Shown here one piece after another: positions 27,506-38,255 of a stretch of 64,000 nucleotides of DNA. The position numbers were made by a program, and so were the translations under genes. The DNA comes from Streptomyces echinoruber (lineage in GTDB: Bacteria; Actinomycetota; Actinomycetes; Streptomycetales; Streptomycetaceae). How positions within the stretch are numbered: position 1 is the first letter of the stretch; each line of letters begins with the position of its first letter. The stretch spans positions 1 through 64,000 of the forward strand of contig NZ_BMWH01000007.1 in the NCBI RefSeq assembly GCF_014651135.1, read 5' to 3'. Below the pieces are notes generated by a model. It was not told the origin of the DNA, searched no databases, and was given only the letters and a program-made list of their open reading frames with translations.

Positions 27506-28105
27506 ATGGGCGGCACGACGGACGGCACCAGGCGGCAGCAGCGCCGCGGCGACACGCGCCAGCGCATCCAGGACGTGGCGCTCGACCTCTTCGCCGAGCA
27601 GGGCTACGAGAAGACCTCGCTGCGCGAGATCGCCGAGCACCTCGGCGTCACCAAGGCCGCTCTCTACTACCACTTCAAGACGAAGGAAGAGATCATCGTC
27701 AGCCTCTTCGAGGACCTGACGAAGCCGATCCAGGAGCTGATCGAGTGGGGCAAGGGCCAGCCCCACAGCCTGGAGACGAAGCAGGAGATCATCCGCCGCT
27801 ACAGCGAGGCGCTGCGCGACGCGGCCCCGCTGTTCCGCTTCATGCAGGAGAACCAGGCGACCGTACGGGAGCTGCGCATCGGCGAGCTGTTCAAGAACCG
27901 CATGATCGAGATGCGGGACATCATCGTCGATCCCGACGCCGACCTGGTCGACCAGGTCCGCTGCATCAGCGCCATGTTCACGCTGCACGCCGGGATGTTC
28001 GTCCTGCAGGACGTCAAGGCCGACCCCGAGGAGAAGCGCAGGGCCGTCCTCGAGGTCGCCACCGACCTGGTCCGGCAGGCGCACGCGGGTACGCGCCCCG
28101 CCTGA
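27506..28105 (+). CDS. TetR-family repressor of the divergent MFS pump
   Basis: 199 residues. HTH region: QRIQDVALDLFAEQGYEKTS, then LREIAEHLGVTKAALYYHFK, a textbook TetR DNA-binding domain. The C-terminal helices (EEIIVSLFEDLTKPIQELIE to the end) form the drug-binding, dimerising part. ATG 27506 follows GAGGAG at eight bases, which fixes the start; the earlier in-frame region lies in the operator. By position it should repress both itself and the pump, released by a pump substrate. It is convergent with the M23 peptidase gene, ten bases apart. Confidence 0.95.
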   Translation: MGGTTDGTRRQQRRGDTRQRIQDVALDLFAEQGYEKTSLREIAEHLGVTKAALYYHFKTKEEIIVSLFEDLTKPIQELIEWGKGQPHSLETKQEIIRRYSEALRDAAPLFRFMQENQATVRELRIGELFKNRMIEMRDIIVDPDADLVDQVRCISAMFTLHAGMFVLQDVKADPEEKRRAVLEVATDLVRQAHAGTRPA

Positions 28106-28115
28106 CCCGGTCGCG

Positions 28116-28916
28116 TCAGACGGTCACGCCCCTGGCGCGCAGGAAGGCGACCGGGTCGACCGCCGAGCCGTAGTCGGGCGTCCTGCGGATCTCGAAGTGC
28201 AGGTGCGGGCCGGTGGAGTTGCCGGTGTCGCCGGACCGGGCGATGTGCTGACCGGTGGTCACCACCTGGCCGATCCGCACGTCGATCCGGGACAGGTGGG
28301 CGTACTGCGAGTACGTCCCGTCGGCATGCCGGATCACGACGGCGTTGCCGTACGCGGGCCCGTCGCCGGCCCCGTTCGGCCCCGCCTTGACGACGGTCCC
28401 ACCGTGCGCGGCCACCACGTCCGTGCCGATCGGGACGGCGAAGTCCTGCCCGCTGTGCCGGGCGTGCCAGTGGCTGCCGGCCTGGTTGAAGCGCGCGGAG
28501 AGCCGGTACGTCTTCACCGGGTCGATCCAGGAGGCGGCCCTCCTGGCGGCGGCGGCCTTCCTGGCCTTGGCGGCGGCCTTCTTCACAGCGGCGGCCTTCC
28601 TGGCGGCTGCGGCCTTCTTGGCGGCGGCCGCGACCTCGGCCTGCCGGGCGGCCTTCGTGGCCTGGGCCGCTTTCGCCGCCTTCGCCGCCTGGGCGGCCTG
28701 GGCCGCCTTGGCCTGCGCCACGGCCTGCGCCCGCACGGCGCCGGCGGTGCTCTCCGTCCCGGGCACCGCGGTGACGCCGACGGCGACCGCGACCCCGGCC
28801 CCCAGCGCCACCGACGCCCCCAGCCCCGCGGCCATCACGGCCGCACGGGTGCGGATCGGGAACGTACGGAACGGGCGGGCGGTACGGAAGCTGCGGAGCG
28901 TGACGCGCTGGAACAT
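28116..28916 (-). CDS. Secreted M23 metallopeptidase (cell-wall endopeptidase)
   Basis: 266 residues. A long basic N-terminus precedes a signal helix (AAVMAAGLGASVALGAGVAVAV, cut as two pieces at ~27-48). An Ala-Lys-rich coiled coil (~65-130) leads to the LytM/M23 domain: HSGQDFAVP gives the first His and Asp, and HLHFE the second zinc site, so it should be active against peptidoglycan cross-links. The ATG has GAGG seven bases upstream. Its leader carries a terminator-like hairpin, so it is probably controlled after initiation. The enzyme would act in wall remodelling outside the membrane. Confidence 0.94.
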   Translation of the reverse strand: MFQRVTLRSFRTARPFRTFPIRTRAAVMAAGLGASVALGAGVAVAVGVTAVPGTESTAGAVRAQAVAQAKAAQAAQAAKAAKAAQATKAARQAEVAAAAKKAAAARKAAAVKKAAAKARKAAAARRAASWIDPVKTYRLSARFNQAGSHWHARHSGQDFAVPIGTDVVAAHGGTVVKAGPNGAGDGPAYGNAVVIRHADGTYSQYAHLSRIDVRIGQVVTTGQHIARSGDTGNSTGPHLHFEIRRTPDYGSAVDPVAFLRARGVTV

Positions 28917-28937
28917 GCGAAACCTCGGGGACGGGGA

Positions 28938-29006
28938 CGAAGAAACCCCACCCGGGACACGCGGGGCGTCCGCCGGGTGGGCCATCCTTTGGTACCCCGG
29001 AGGTAC
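28938..29006 (-). promoter_or_regulatory. Structured 5' leader of the M23 peptidase gene with terminator-like hairpin
   Basis: On the minus strand a small stem (GTACC/GGTAC, 29006-28992) is followed by CCCACCCGG (28981-28973) pairing with CCGGGTGGG (28955-28947) and then GTTTCTTC, an intrinsic-terminator shape ending ~20 nt before the start codon. The rest of the 367-bp divergent gap, to 29283, is lower in GC and holds promoter sequences only. TACGCT at 29214-29219 could be a -10 for the NACHT gene. Confidence 0.5.
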
Positions 29007-29283
29007 AGAAACCCCAAAAACGACCATCTACGACGGAAATTAGTTGATCGCGACGAAGGTCGCCGAATCACCCGCTCGATTCCCCGCCGACCGCGCCGTT
29101 CCCGCGCCGTTCCCGCGCCACCCGGCCCACTATTCCGCCTAGTAACGGACATTTCGCCTGTGTGGCATATCACCGGTGCCCGCGACGGGAGGACCCGGAC
29201 ATGTGACCGGGGCTACGCTGATCAACGCGCCCGTGCGCGGTGCCGTACCGACCCGCCGTCAGGACCGAGGAGCCCCCGACGAC

Positions 29284-32200
29284 ATGGAACCGGCGACCCT
29301 AGGCGTCAAGCTGGCGTCCAGCACCGTCACCCCGCTCGTCAGGAAGCTCTTCGTCTCCGAGGGCCCCGGCGCCGGTCTCGTCGACCGACCCGTGCGGATC
29401 TCGGGCTTCGTCTCCTTCCGGGGCGAGAAACGCACCCTGGAGCGGCCGGATCTGGACAGGCTCGCCGCCGAACTGGTCCGCCAGGCCCTGAAGTCCGGCG
29501 AGCGCCCGGTCTGCGCCGACGAGGAGCCGTCCGTCGTGCACGCCCTCGCCGACACCCTGCACGCCCTGGGCGACCTCACCATGACCGACGTGCAGGCGGT
29601 GGAGCTGGGCCACGAGGCCCTCGCCGCCCGGCTCCGCGCGGCCGCCGGCCACCCGGAGCGGCACCTGTCCCGCGACGCGGGCCTGTTTTATGAGCAACTG
29701 CTCGCCACGGCCTGCCTGCACATCCTGCACTTCTTCACCCAGCGCTCCACCTTCGTGGCCCGCACCCTGGTCGAGCAGTCCCGGCGGCAGCGCGAACTCG
29801 TGGCCAAGGTCGACGCGTTGATCGCCCGCATCCCGCCGGCGGGCGGCCGCGACACCGAGTTCGAGCAGCGTTACCTGTCGTACGTCCGCACCCGGCACGG
29901 CCGGTTGACCATCTACGGCATCGACCTGCACAACTCCCCCGACCGCTGGCCCCTGGACACCGCCTACCTGAGCCTGCAGGCCCTGGGCCCCGACGACGAC
30001 CACGCCACCGGGCCCGACGGGTTCGCCGTCGCCTCCACCGCCTCGCCGGTCCCCGCCGAACAGGCCCTGGCCGAACACGACCGGGTGCTGCTGCGCGGGG
30101 TGGCCGGCTCCGGCAAGACCACCCTGGTGCAGTGGCTCGCGGTGACCGCGGCCCGCGGCGAGCGCGGCGACCGCGTCCCGTTCGTCCTCCCGCTGCGCAC
30201 GCTGGCCCGCCGCCCCGACGGCCTGCCCGCGCCCGACGCCTTCCTGGCCGCCGTACGCGTCCCGTTCCACGCCGTCCAGCCGGAGGGCTGGGCGGACCGG
30301 GTGCTCGGCGCCGGGCGGGGCCTGCTGCTGGTGGACGGCGTCGACGAGATCCCCGAGCGGGACCGGGAGCGCACCCGGCGCTGGCTGCGCGACCTGCTCG
30401 ACGTCTACCCCGGCAACCGGTGGCTGGTCACCTCCCGCCCCTCCGCCGTACGGGAGGACTGGCTGACCGCGGACGGCTTCACGGAGCTGGCGCTGTTGCC
30501 CATGAGCCGGGACGAGGTGGCGGCGTTCGTCGCCCGCTGGCACGCCGCCGCCCGCGCCGACGCCGCCGAGGCCGACGCGGAACGCCTCGACGCCTACGAG
30601 CGCGGTCTCCTCCAGGCCCTGCGCATCCGCCCGGACCTCGGCCGCCTGGCCACCAATCCGCTGATGTGCGCGCTGATCTGCGCCCTGCACCGGGACCGGC
30701 ACGGCTACCTCCCGGACGGCAGGCAGGAGTTGTACGACGCCGCCCTGTCGATGCTGCTGGTGCGGCGCGACGAGGAACGGGACATGTTCCCGCGTCAGGG
30801 CCCGGGGGAGGATCCCGGCGCCGGCGTCCGCCTCGGCGAACTGCCGCAGATCCAGCTGCTGCAGCGGCTCGCGTACTGGCTGATCCGCAACAACCAGTCG
30901 GAGATGGACCGCGAACGCGCCGAGCGCATCGTCGCCGACGTCCTGCCGTCCCTGCCCGCGGCCGCCGCCCAGGGCGATGCCCGGGCGGTCCTCGGCCACC
31001 TGCTGGTCCGCAGCGGCCTGCTGCGCGAACCCGCCCCCGGGACTGTGGAGTTCGTCCACCGCACCTTCCAGGACTACCTGGGCGCCAAGGCGGCGGTGGA
31101 GGACGGCGACTTCGGCCTGCTGGTGCGCAACGCCGCGGACGAGCAGTGGGCGGACGTGCTCCGGATGGCCGTCGCCCACGCCCGGCCGCGCGAACGCGCC
31201 GCCCTGCTCACCGAGTTGACCGAGTCGGCCCGCCGTCTGGAGGGCCCCGCGGCCACCCGGGTGAGGCTGCTGGCCCTGGCCTGTCTGGAGCACGCCACGC
31301 AGCTCGACCCGGCCGTGCGGGCCGCCGTCGAGCAGGACGCCGCCGCCCTCGTCCCGCCCCGGACGACCGAGGAGGCCCGCGCCCTGGCCTCCGCCGGCCC
31401 GCTCGTGCTGGAGCTGCTCCCCGGGCCCGAGGGGCTCGACGACGACCAGGCCCGCGCCGTCGTCGTCACCGCGTCCCTCGTCGGCACCGACGCGGCCCTG
31501 CCGGTGCTCGCCCGCTTCCGCTCCCACCCGTCGCTGGAGGTGCGCGCCCAACTGACCTGGACCTGGCACCGGTTCCCGGCCCGGCGCTACGGCCGGGAGG
31601 TCGTCGCCCACCTGCGCCCGGACGAGCTGTTCTTCAGCGTCCACTCGGCCGAGCACCTGCGTGTCCTGCGCGAGCTGGGCGGCCGGCCCGCGCTCCAACT
31701 CGTCGGGGACATCCCGCCGGCCGCGCTCCGCGAGGGGATCGACCCCGAGGTGACGACCCGGCTGCACGTGCGGGACAACCACGCGCTGACCGAGGTGACC
31801 TGCCTGACCCACCTGCGCCTCGACTACCTCGACCTCAACAACTGCCCGCACGTCGACGACCTCGCGCCCCTCGCCGGCCTGCCGCTGGGCTGGCTGTCCC
31901 TGCAGCGCCTGCCCGGTCTCGAGCGGCCGGGGGCCCTGCACGCCCTGTCCGGCTCGGCCACCCTGCGCGCACTCGACGTCGGCGTGCTGCTGGACGCGGA
32001 GTCACTCGACGCCGCCCTGCCCCGGGACGTGGCCCTGCGCTACCTGCGCCTCACCAAGCACGCCCTGGTGCGCACCGGCCTGCGCGGTCTGCACCGGCTC
32101 GTCTCGCTGCGGCAGTTGAGCCTCGCCTCGCTGATCCGGCGGCTCGGCCCCGAGGACTACGAGGAGGTCGCCCGGCTCCCCGGGCTGACGGATCTGCGGA

Positions 32201-32430
32201 TCGACTGGGCGGCGACCGGGGGCTGGGCCGGACCGCCGCTGCCGAACGTCACGAGTCTGCGCCTGAACAGGCTGACCGGCGAGGAGGACCTCTCGCGGCT
32301 CGGGTCCCTCTTCCCCCGCCTCGGCACGCTCACGGTGGTCCCCGCCCCGGAGGTCGCCGAGCTGCCGGACCACCTCCTGGCCCACCTCCCCGTCCCGCCC
32401 GCCGTCGTGCGCCTCCACCGGGTGGTGTGA
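29284..32430 (+). CDS. NACHT-LRR (NLR-like) STAND ATPase
   Basis: 1048 residues. Residues ~1-230 are a helical N-terminal domain (opening LGVKLASSTVTPLVRKLF), like the NACHT N-terminal helical (NNH) domains. NACHT ATPase: Walker A GVAGSGKTT (~272-280), Walker B LLLVDGVDEIP (~348-358), sensor LVTSRPS (~382), then the NACHT-associated LATNPLMCALICALHRDRHG block and FVHRTFQDYLGAKAA (~585). Helical repeats (~620-830) lead to leucine-rich-type repeats from ~840 to the end (THLRLDYLDLNNCPHVDDLA). This is the plan of bacterial bNACHT/NLR proteins, several of which defend against phage. It stands alone with its own promoter region. Confidence 0.92.
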   Translation: MEPATLGVKLASSTVTPLVRKLFVSEGPGAGLVDRPVRISGFVSFRGEKRTLERPDLDRLAAELVRQALKSGERPVCADEEPSVVHALADTLHALGDLTMTDVQAVELGHEALAARLRAAAGHPERHLSRDAGLFYEQLLATACLHILHFFTQRSTFVARTLVEQSRRQRELVAKVDALIARIPPAGGRDTEFEQRYLSYVRTRHGRLTIYGIDLHNSPDRWPLDTAYLSLQALGPDDDHATGPDGFAVASTASPVPAEQALAEHDRVLLRGVAGSGKTTLVQWLAVTAARGERGDRVPFVLPLRTLARRPDGLPAPDAFLAAVRVPFHAVQPEGWADRVLGAGRGLLLVDGVDEIPERDRERTRRWLRDLLDVYPGNRWLVTSRPSAVREDWLTADGFTELALLPMSRDEVAAFVARWHAAARADAAEADAERLDAYERGLLQALRIRPDLGRLATNPLMCALICALHRDRHGYLPDGRQELYDAALSMLLVRRDEERDMFPRQGPGEDPGAGVRLGELPQIQLLQRLAYWLIRNNQSEMDRERAERIVADVLPSLPAAAAQGDARAVLGHLLVRSGLLREPAPGTVEFVHRTFQDYLGAKAAVEDGDFGLLVRNAADEQWADVLRMAVAHARPRERAALLTELTESARRLEGPAATRVRLLALACLEHATQLDPAVRAAVEQDAAALVPPRTTEEARALASAGPLVLELLPGPEGLDDDQARAVVVTASLVGTDAALPVLARFRSHPSLEVRAQLTWTWHRFPARRYGREVVAHLRPDELFFSVHSAEHLRVLRELGGRPALQLVGDIPPAALREGIDPEVTTRLHVRDNHALTEVTCLTHLRLDYLDLNNCPHVDDLAPLAGLPLGWLSLQRLPGLERPGALHALSGSATLRALDVGVLLDAESLDAALPRDVALRYLRLTKHALVRTGLRGLHRLVSLRQLSLASLIRRLGPEDYEEVARLPGLTDLRIDWAATGGWAGPPLPNVTSLRLNRLTGEEDLSRLGSLFPRLGTLTVVPAPEVAELPDHLLAHLPVPPAVVRLHRVV

Positions 32431-32550
32431 CGCACGTCTCTGTACACCTACCGTCCGGTAACCCTACGGTTCCCGTCGCGCCACCCTCACCACCGATCAT
32501 GCCCATGACACTCACAGAGGTGTACGTACGGACGTGAGAGGACCCCGCCC

Positions 32551-33219
32551 ATGCCCCGACGACCCCGCCGGACGCGCCGCGTCACCCTGACCGCCGTCTT
32601 TGTGGCCGCGCTGGCCACGCTGGCCGCCCCCACCGCCGCCCAGGCCGCGACGACGGCCGCGTCGGCCACCACCGCCACTACCGCCACCGCGCCGGCCACC
32701 ACCACCGCCACCGCGACGGCCGCCGCCGTCGACTACGCCACCTGGCAGAGGGACTGCCAGGCCGTGATGGACCAGGCCCTGCCCTACCTGAAGGAGCGGA
32801 TCGCCGCCGCCAGGCCCGGCGAGAAGCAGGCCGTCGTCTTCGACATCGACAACACCACCCTGGAGACCGACTTCGGCTTCAGCTACCCGCAGTCCGCCAA
32901 CAAGCCCGTCCTCGACGTCGCCGAGTACGCCCAGGACCACGGCGTCTCCCTGTTCTTCGTCACCGCGCGCCCGGGCATCCTCTCCGCCCCCACCGAGTAC
33001 AACCTGAAGCATGTCGGCTACCGGGTCTCCGGGCTGTACGTGCGCGGCTTCGCCGACCTGTTCAAGGACGTCGCCGCCTACAAGACCGCCCAGCGCGCCG
33101 CCATCGAGGCGAAGGGCTACACGATCATCGCCAACATCGGCAACAACACCTCCGACCTGACCGGCGGGCATGCGGAGAAGACGTTCAAACTGCCCGACTA
33201 CGACGGGCAGCTTTCCTGA
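32551..33219 (+). CDS. Secreted HAD-family acid phosphatase
   Basis: 222 residues. A Sec signal peptide (basic start, LTAVFVAALATLAAPTAAQA) is followed by a Thr-Ala-rich linker and then a class B/plant-type acid phosphatase domain: HAD motif I VVFDIDNTTLE with the nucleophile Asp, motif II FFVTARP, and the C-terminal IIANIGNNTSDL acidic motif. It should release phosphate from monoesters outside the cell. The ATG is preceded by GTGAGAGGACCCCGCCC with GAGAGGA as ribosome site. It sits 120 bp after the NACHT gene and may be co-transcribed, but a shared role is doubtful. Confidence 0.93.
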   Translation: MPRRPRRTRRVTLTAVFVAALATLAAPTAAQAATTAASATTATTATAPATTTATATAAAVDYATWQRDCQAVMDQALPYLKERIAAARPGEKQAVVFDIDNTTLETDFGFSYPQSANKPVLDVAEYAQDHGVSLFFVTARPGILSAPTEYNLKHVGYRVSGLYVRGFADLFKDVAAYKTAQRAAIEAKGYTIIANIGNNTSDLTGGHAEKTFKLPDYDGQLS

Positions 33220-33270
33220 ACGGCCGGGCCGCCCCCCCGAGTCTCCTGAAACGAGCCTCCTGGAAAGGGA

Positions 33271-33312
33271 AAAGGGGCCGCCCCGGAACCGAAGTCCCGG
33301 AGCGGCCCCTTT
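33271..33312. terminator. Bidirectional terminator between the acid phosphatase gene and clpC
   Basis: AAAGGGGCCGC (33271-33281) pairs with GCGGCCCCTTT (33302-33312) around a 20-base loop with CCGG self-complementarity; A and T runs at both ends serve both converging genes. Confidence 0.85.
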
Positions 33313-33358
33313 CCCGGTGCCGCGCGGCGTCACCCCCGGAGGGTCACCCCCGGTGAGG

Positions 33359-35881
<2,523 letters not shown>

Positions 35882-35942
35882 CGTTAATCGCTCCTCAGAG
35901 CGGTCAGGCAGTAAGGGGGCTGTCCCCTCCCTGTCCTTCCGC

Positions 35943-35971
35943 AGCTTAGTCCCGCAAGCGGGGACCGCTCA
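35943..35971 (-). promoter_or_regulatory. Probable clpC promoter with palindrome in the spacer
   Basis: Minus strand: TGAGCG (35971-35966), 17 bp, TAAGCT (35948-35943). The spacer is GTCCCCGC TT GCGGGAC, an inverted repeat that a dimeric regulator could bind; ClgR, which controls clp genes in Streptomyces, is one candidate. The rest of the 398-bp gap to 36279 shows no gene. Confidence 0.5.
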
Positions 35972-36279
35972 TTCCAACTGCCGACACCGTCCGGATCACC
36001 TCCGCTGCCGCGGAGACAGAGTGGCTGCCTCCTGACCCCGAACGCCGACACTTGCTCCAACCCGATGGTGCGAGACGATGTTCCCGCAGGCCAGGCAGAT
36101 ACCCCAGTCGCCAGTACGCCCATGGCGAACGGAATCCTCTCCGACCCGCGCGTCGCCCCCTCCCACTAGGGATGTCTTACCCGTACGGACTGACAGTCCA
36201 TGCGGCGCGCACCGGTTCCCTCCGCTACGGGCGAACAACCTTGCGCCCTCCCCCGCCCCCGCGCATCCCCGATTTCGTG

Positions 36280-37191
36280 ATGGAGAGCGCACACCCACGC
36301 ACTCCGCGTAACCCGCACGGCTCCGCGCCGGTTGCACCGGTCATGGTCGGCACGGCGCCCACGGTCCCCCTCCCCCGCCGCCCGCAGGACCCGGGCGGCG
36401 GGCCGCACGCGCGGCTGCGGGACTGGTACGAGAACGGCCTGGGCTGGGTCACGGTGCCCGGCACGCCCGTCCGCCTCGCCGTCGGTCTCCGCTTCGACGT
36501 CCTGGACGCCCCCGCCGAGGCCGGCCGCGCCGCCCTGCGCCACCTGCGCCCCGACTCCCCGGTGGCCCTGCACGGGGACCGGGTGCGGCTCCTGGTCGCC
36601 CCGGGGAGCGCCGAGGAGCTTCCCGGCGTGCTGGAGTGGCTGGAGTGGGGCGCCCTGGCCCGGGACCTGGTGGCGCTGGGCGAGGGAACGACCATCGAGG
36701 CGCCGTGGCCGCAGCGGGCCGAGGCGCCGTGGCCGCGGCGGGACGGGGAGCGGGAGCCGGGGTGGTGCGAGGCGCCCGGGCCGGAGCCCTGCGACGCGTC
36801 CGTCCCGGGGCCGTGCGAGGCGCCCGGGCCGCAGGGCCGGCGGCCCGGGCGGGTGAGGGAGTCGCCCGGGGCGTGCGCGGAGCCGCCCGGGGCGGTGCCG
36901 GGTGTGCCCGGGTTCACGGCGCTCTCCGTGTGGAACGGGGCCCTCCGTCTTCCCGGGCAGCGGGAACACGCGCGGCCGCTTCCCCTGAGCCGCGCTGGTG
37001 GGCCGGGGGCCGCCGTGTGGATGCGGCCCCCGCAGCCGGGGTGCGAGGTCGGGGCCTCGCTGCCGACGCTGTCGGCGGTGGGACGCGCCGACGGCGCCCC
37101 CGATCTCGTACGTGTCGTGGACACGATGGCGACGTGGTGCCACCGTCTCCGGCTGCGACGCGCCCGCGCTCAGGCGTTGGCCTTCTCGTAG
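36280..37191 (+). CDS. Conserved hypothetical protein beside lsr2
   Basis: 303 residues; no named domain recognised. A conserved-looking block (~45-145: LRDWYENGLGWVTVPGTPVR through ELPGVLEWLEWGALARDL) is followed by a long low-complexity stretch of Pro, Glu and Gly (PGPEPCDASVPGPCEAPGP) and then a second ordered part (GFTALSVWNGALRLPG and on). The first block resembles the N-terminus of actinobacterial bifunctional DNA primase/polymerase-like proteins, but the catalytic carboxylates are not evident. The start is uncertain (GTG 36277, ATG 36280 or ATG 36343). Its last 22 bases overlap the 3' end of lsr2 on the other strand. Confidence 0.7.
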   Translation: MESAHPRTPRNPHGSAPVAPVMVGTAPTVPLPRRPQDPGGGPHARLRDWYENGLGWVTVPGTPVRLAVGLRFDVLDAPAEAGRAALRHLRPDSPVALHGDRVRLLVAPGSAEELPGVLEWLEWGALARDLVALGEGTTIEAPWPQRAEAPWPRRDGEREPGWCEAPGPEPCDASVPGPCEAPGPQGRRPGRVRESPGACAEPPGAVPGVPGFTALSVWNGALRLPGQREHARPLPLSRAGGPGAAVWMRPPQPGCEVGASLPTLSAVGRADGAPDLVRVVDTMATWCHRLRLRRARAQALAFS

Positions 37192-37505
37192 GCCTCGCGG
37201 ATGGAGGCGGGCACGCGCCCGCGGTCGTTGACCTCGTAGCCGTTCGCCTTCGCCCAGGCGCGGATCGCCGCGGTGTCCTGGCCGCCGCCGGAGGCGGCGC
37301 GGGCCTTTCCGCGCCCGCCCGAGGTGCGGCCTCCGGTACGACGACCGTGCTTCACATACGGCTCGAGAAGGCTGCGCAGCTTGTCCGCATTCTCGGTGGT
37401 GAGATCGATCTCGTACGTCTTGCCGTCCAGTGCGAACGTCACGGTCTCGTCCGCCTCGCCACCGTCGAGGTCGTCGACAAGAAGGACCTGAACCTTCTGT
37501 GCCAC
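37170..37505 (-). CDS. lsr2: Nucleoid-associated gene silencer Lsr2
   Basis: 111 residues. The N-terminal dimerisation domain (VQVLLVDDLDGGEADETVTF, then LDGKTYEIDLTTENADKLRS) and the C-terminal DNA-binding domain with the AT-hook-like Arg-Gly-Arg (NDRGRVPASIREAYE) are intact. Lsr2 coats AT-rich DNA and silences foreign and specialised-metabolite genes. GTG 37505 was chosen because AAAGGA lies six bases upstream and the product then begins like other Lsr2 proteins; the ATG five codons earlier would put the ribosome site inside the gene. The 3' end overlaps the convergent hypothetical gene by 22 bp. Confidence 0.97.
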   Translation of the reverse strand: MAQKVQVLLVDDLDGGEADETVTFALDGKTYEIDLTTENADKLRSLLEPYVKHGRRTGGRTSGGRGKARAASGGGQDTAAIRAWAKANGYEVNDRGRVPASIREAYEKANA

Positions 37506-37571
37506 CGGATTTCCTTTCATCGATAACGTGAGGGCCGGGGGTCGCCGGCGTCCGCCGTTTCACCGGCCCCT

Positions 37572-37600
37572 GTTATATGCAGTACTGCAGTACATCGGAA
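37572..37600 (-). promoter_or_regulatory. Probable lsr2 promoter with 12-bp palindrome
   Basis: TATAAC (37577-37572) is a good -10 giving a ~60-nt leader. A perfect palindrome GTACTGCAGTAC (37582-37593) fills the spacer; the -35 is weak. A repressor, or Lsr2 itself, could act here. Confidence 0.5.
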
Positions 37601-37619
37601 AGCAAACCGCTTTTGCCGG

Positions 37620-37652
37620 AAAAACACAAACCCCTGGGAGAGACTCCGGGGG
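37620..37652 (-). terminator. Terminator after the ArgA-type gene
   Basis: CCCC-GGAG paired with CTCC-GGGG (37631-37652) as a hairpin, followed on the minus strand by TTTGTGTTTTTCC. It lies 61 bp after the acetyltransferase stop. Confidence 0.7.
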
Positions 37653-37712
37653 CACACCCGCCCGGAAATATGTGCGTTTCGGACATAGGGAACCGCACTG
37701 AGCGGTCGAAGA

Positions 37713-38246
37713 TCACAGATGCAGAAGCATCCGGCTGTTGCCCAAGGTGTTCGGTTTCACTCGTTCGAGGCCCAGGAACTCCGCGACGCCCTCGTCATAG
37801 GAACGGAGGAGCTCCGCGTAGACATCGCTGTCGACGGGCGTCTCGCCGATCTCGACGAAGCCGTGCTTCCCGAAGAACTCCACTTCGAAGGTGAGGCAGA
37901 ATACGCGGCGCACGCCGAGCCAGCGTGCGGTCTGCAGCAACTTCTCCAGCAACTGATGGCCCACCCCGGCGCCCTTGAGGCCGGGCAGGACGGCCAGCGT
38001 GCGGACTTCGGCCAGGTCTTCCCACATCACGTGCAGGGCGCCGCAGCCGACCACCTCGGCGTTGTCGTCCCGTTCTGCGACCCAGAACTCCTGGATGTCC
38101 TCGTAAAGGGTCACCGTCGCTTTGTCGAGCAGGATGCCCTTGCGCACGTACATGTCGACGAGCCGGCGCACGGCCGGGACATCGCCGGTCCGGGCGCGCC
38201 GGACGGTGATGGCTTTTGCGGTGACTTCGGGGCGCTCAGCTGGCAT
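37713..38246 (-). CDS. argA: Amino-acid N-acetyltransferase (ArgA-type, GNAT fold)
   Basis: 177-residue GNAT enzyme that resembles Rv2747-type ArgA, the short actinobacterial N-acetylglutamate synthase starting arginine synthesis. It has the acetyl-CoA motif VLPGLKGAGVGHQLLEKLLQ and the FCLTFEVEFFGKHGFVEIGE block typical of this group, with EVRTLAV as the preceding strand. There is no amino-acid-kinase domain, as expected for the short form. TAACGT ends six bases before the ATG, so it may be leaderless. The upstream BlaI gene ends only nine bases before its start, so read-through is also likely. Confidence 0.9.
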   Translation of the reverse strand: MPAERPEVTAKAITVRRARTGDVPAVRRLVDMYVRKGILLDKATVTLYEDIQEFWVAERDDNAEVVGCGALHVMWEDLAEVRTLAVLPGLKGAGVGHQLLEKLLQTARWLGVRRVFCLTFEVEFFGKHGFVEIGETPVDSDVYAELLRSYDEGVAEFLGLERVKPNTLGNSRMLLHL

Positions 38247-38255
38247 GTCCGGACG

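Noticed and set aside
28917..29040. c-di-AMP (ydaO) riboswitch before the M23 gene
   Set aside because: The conserved GGTGAA-type and pseudoknot elements of the ydaO motif are not found; only a terminator-like hairpin is supported.
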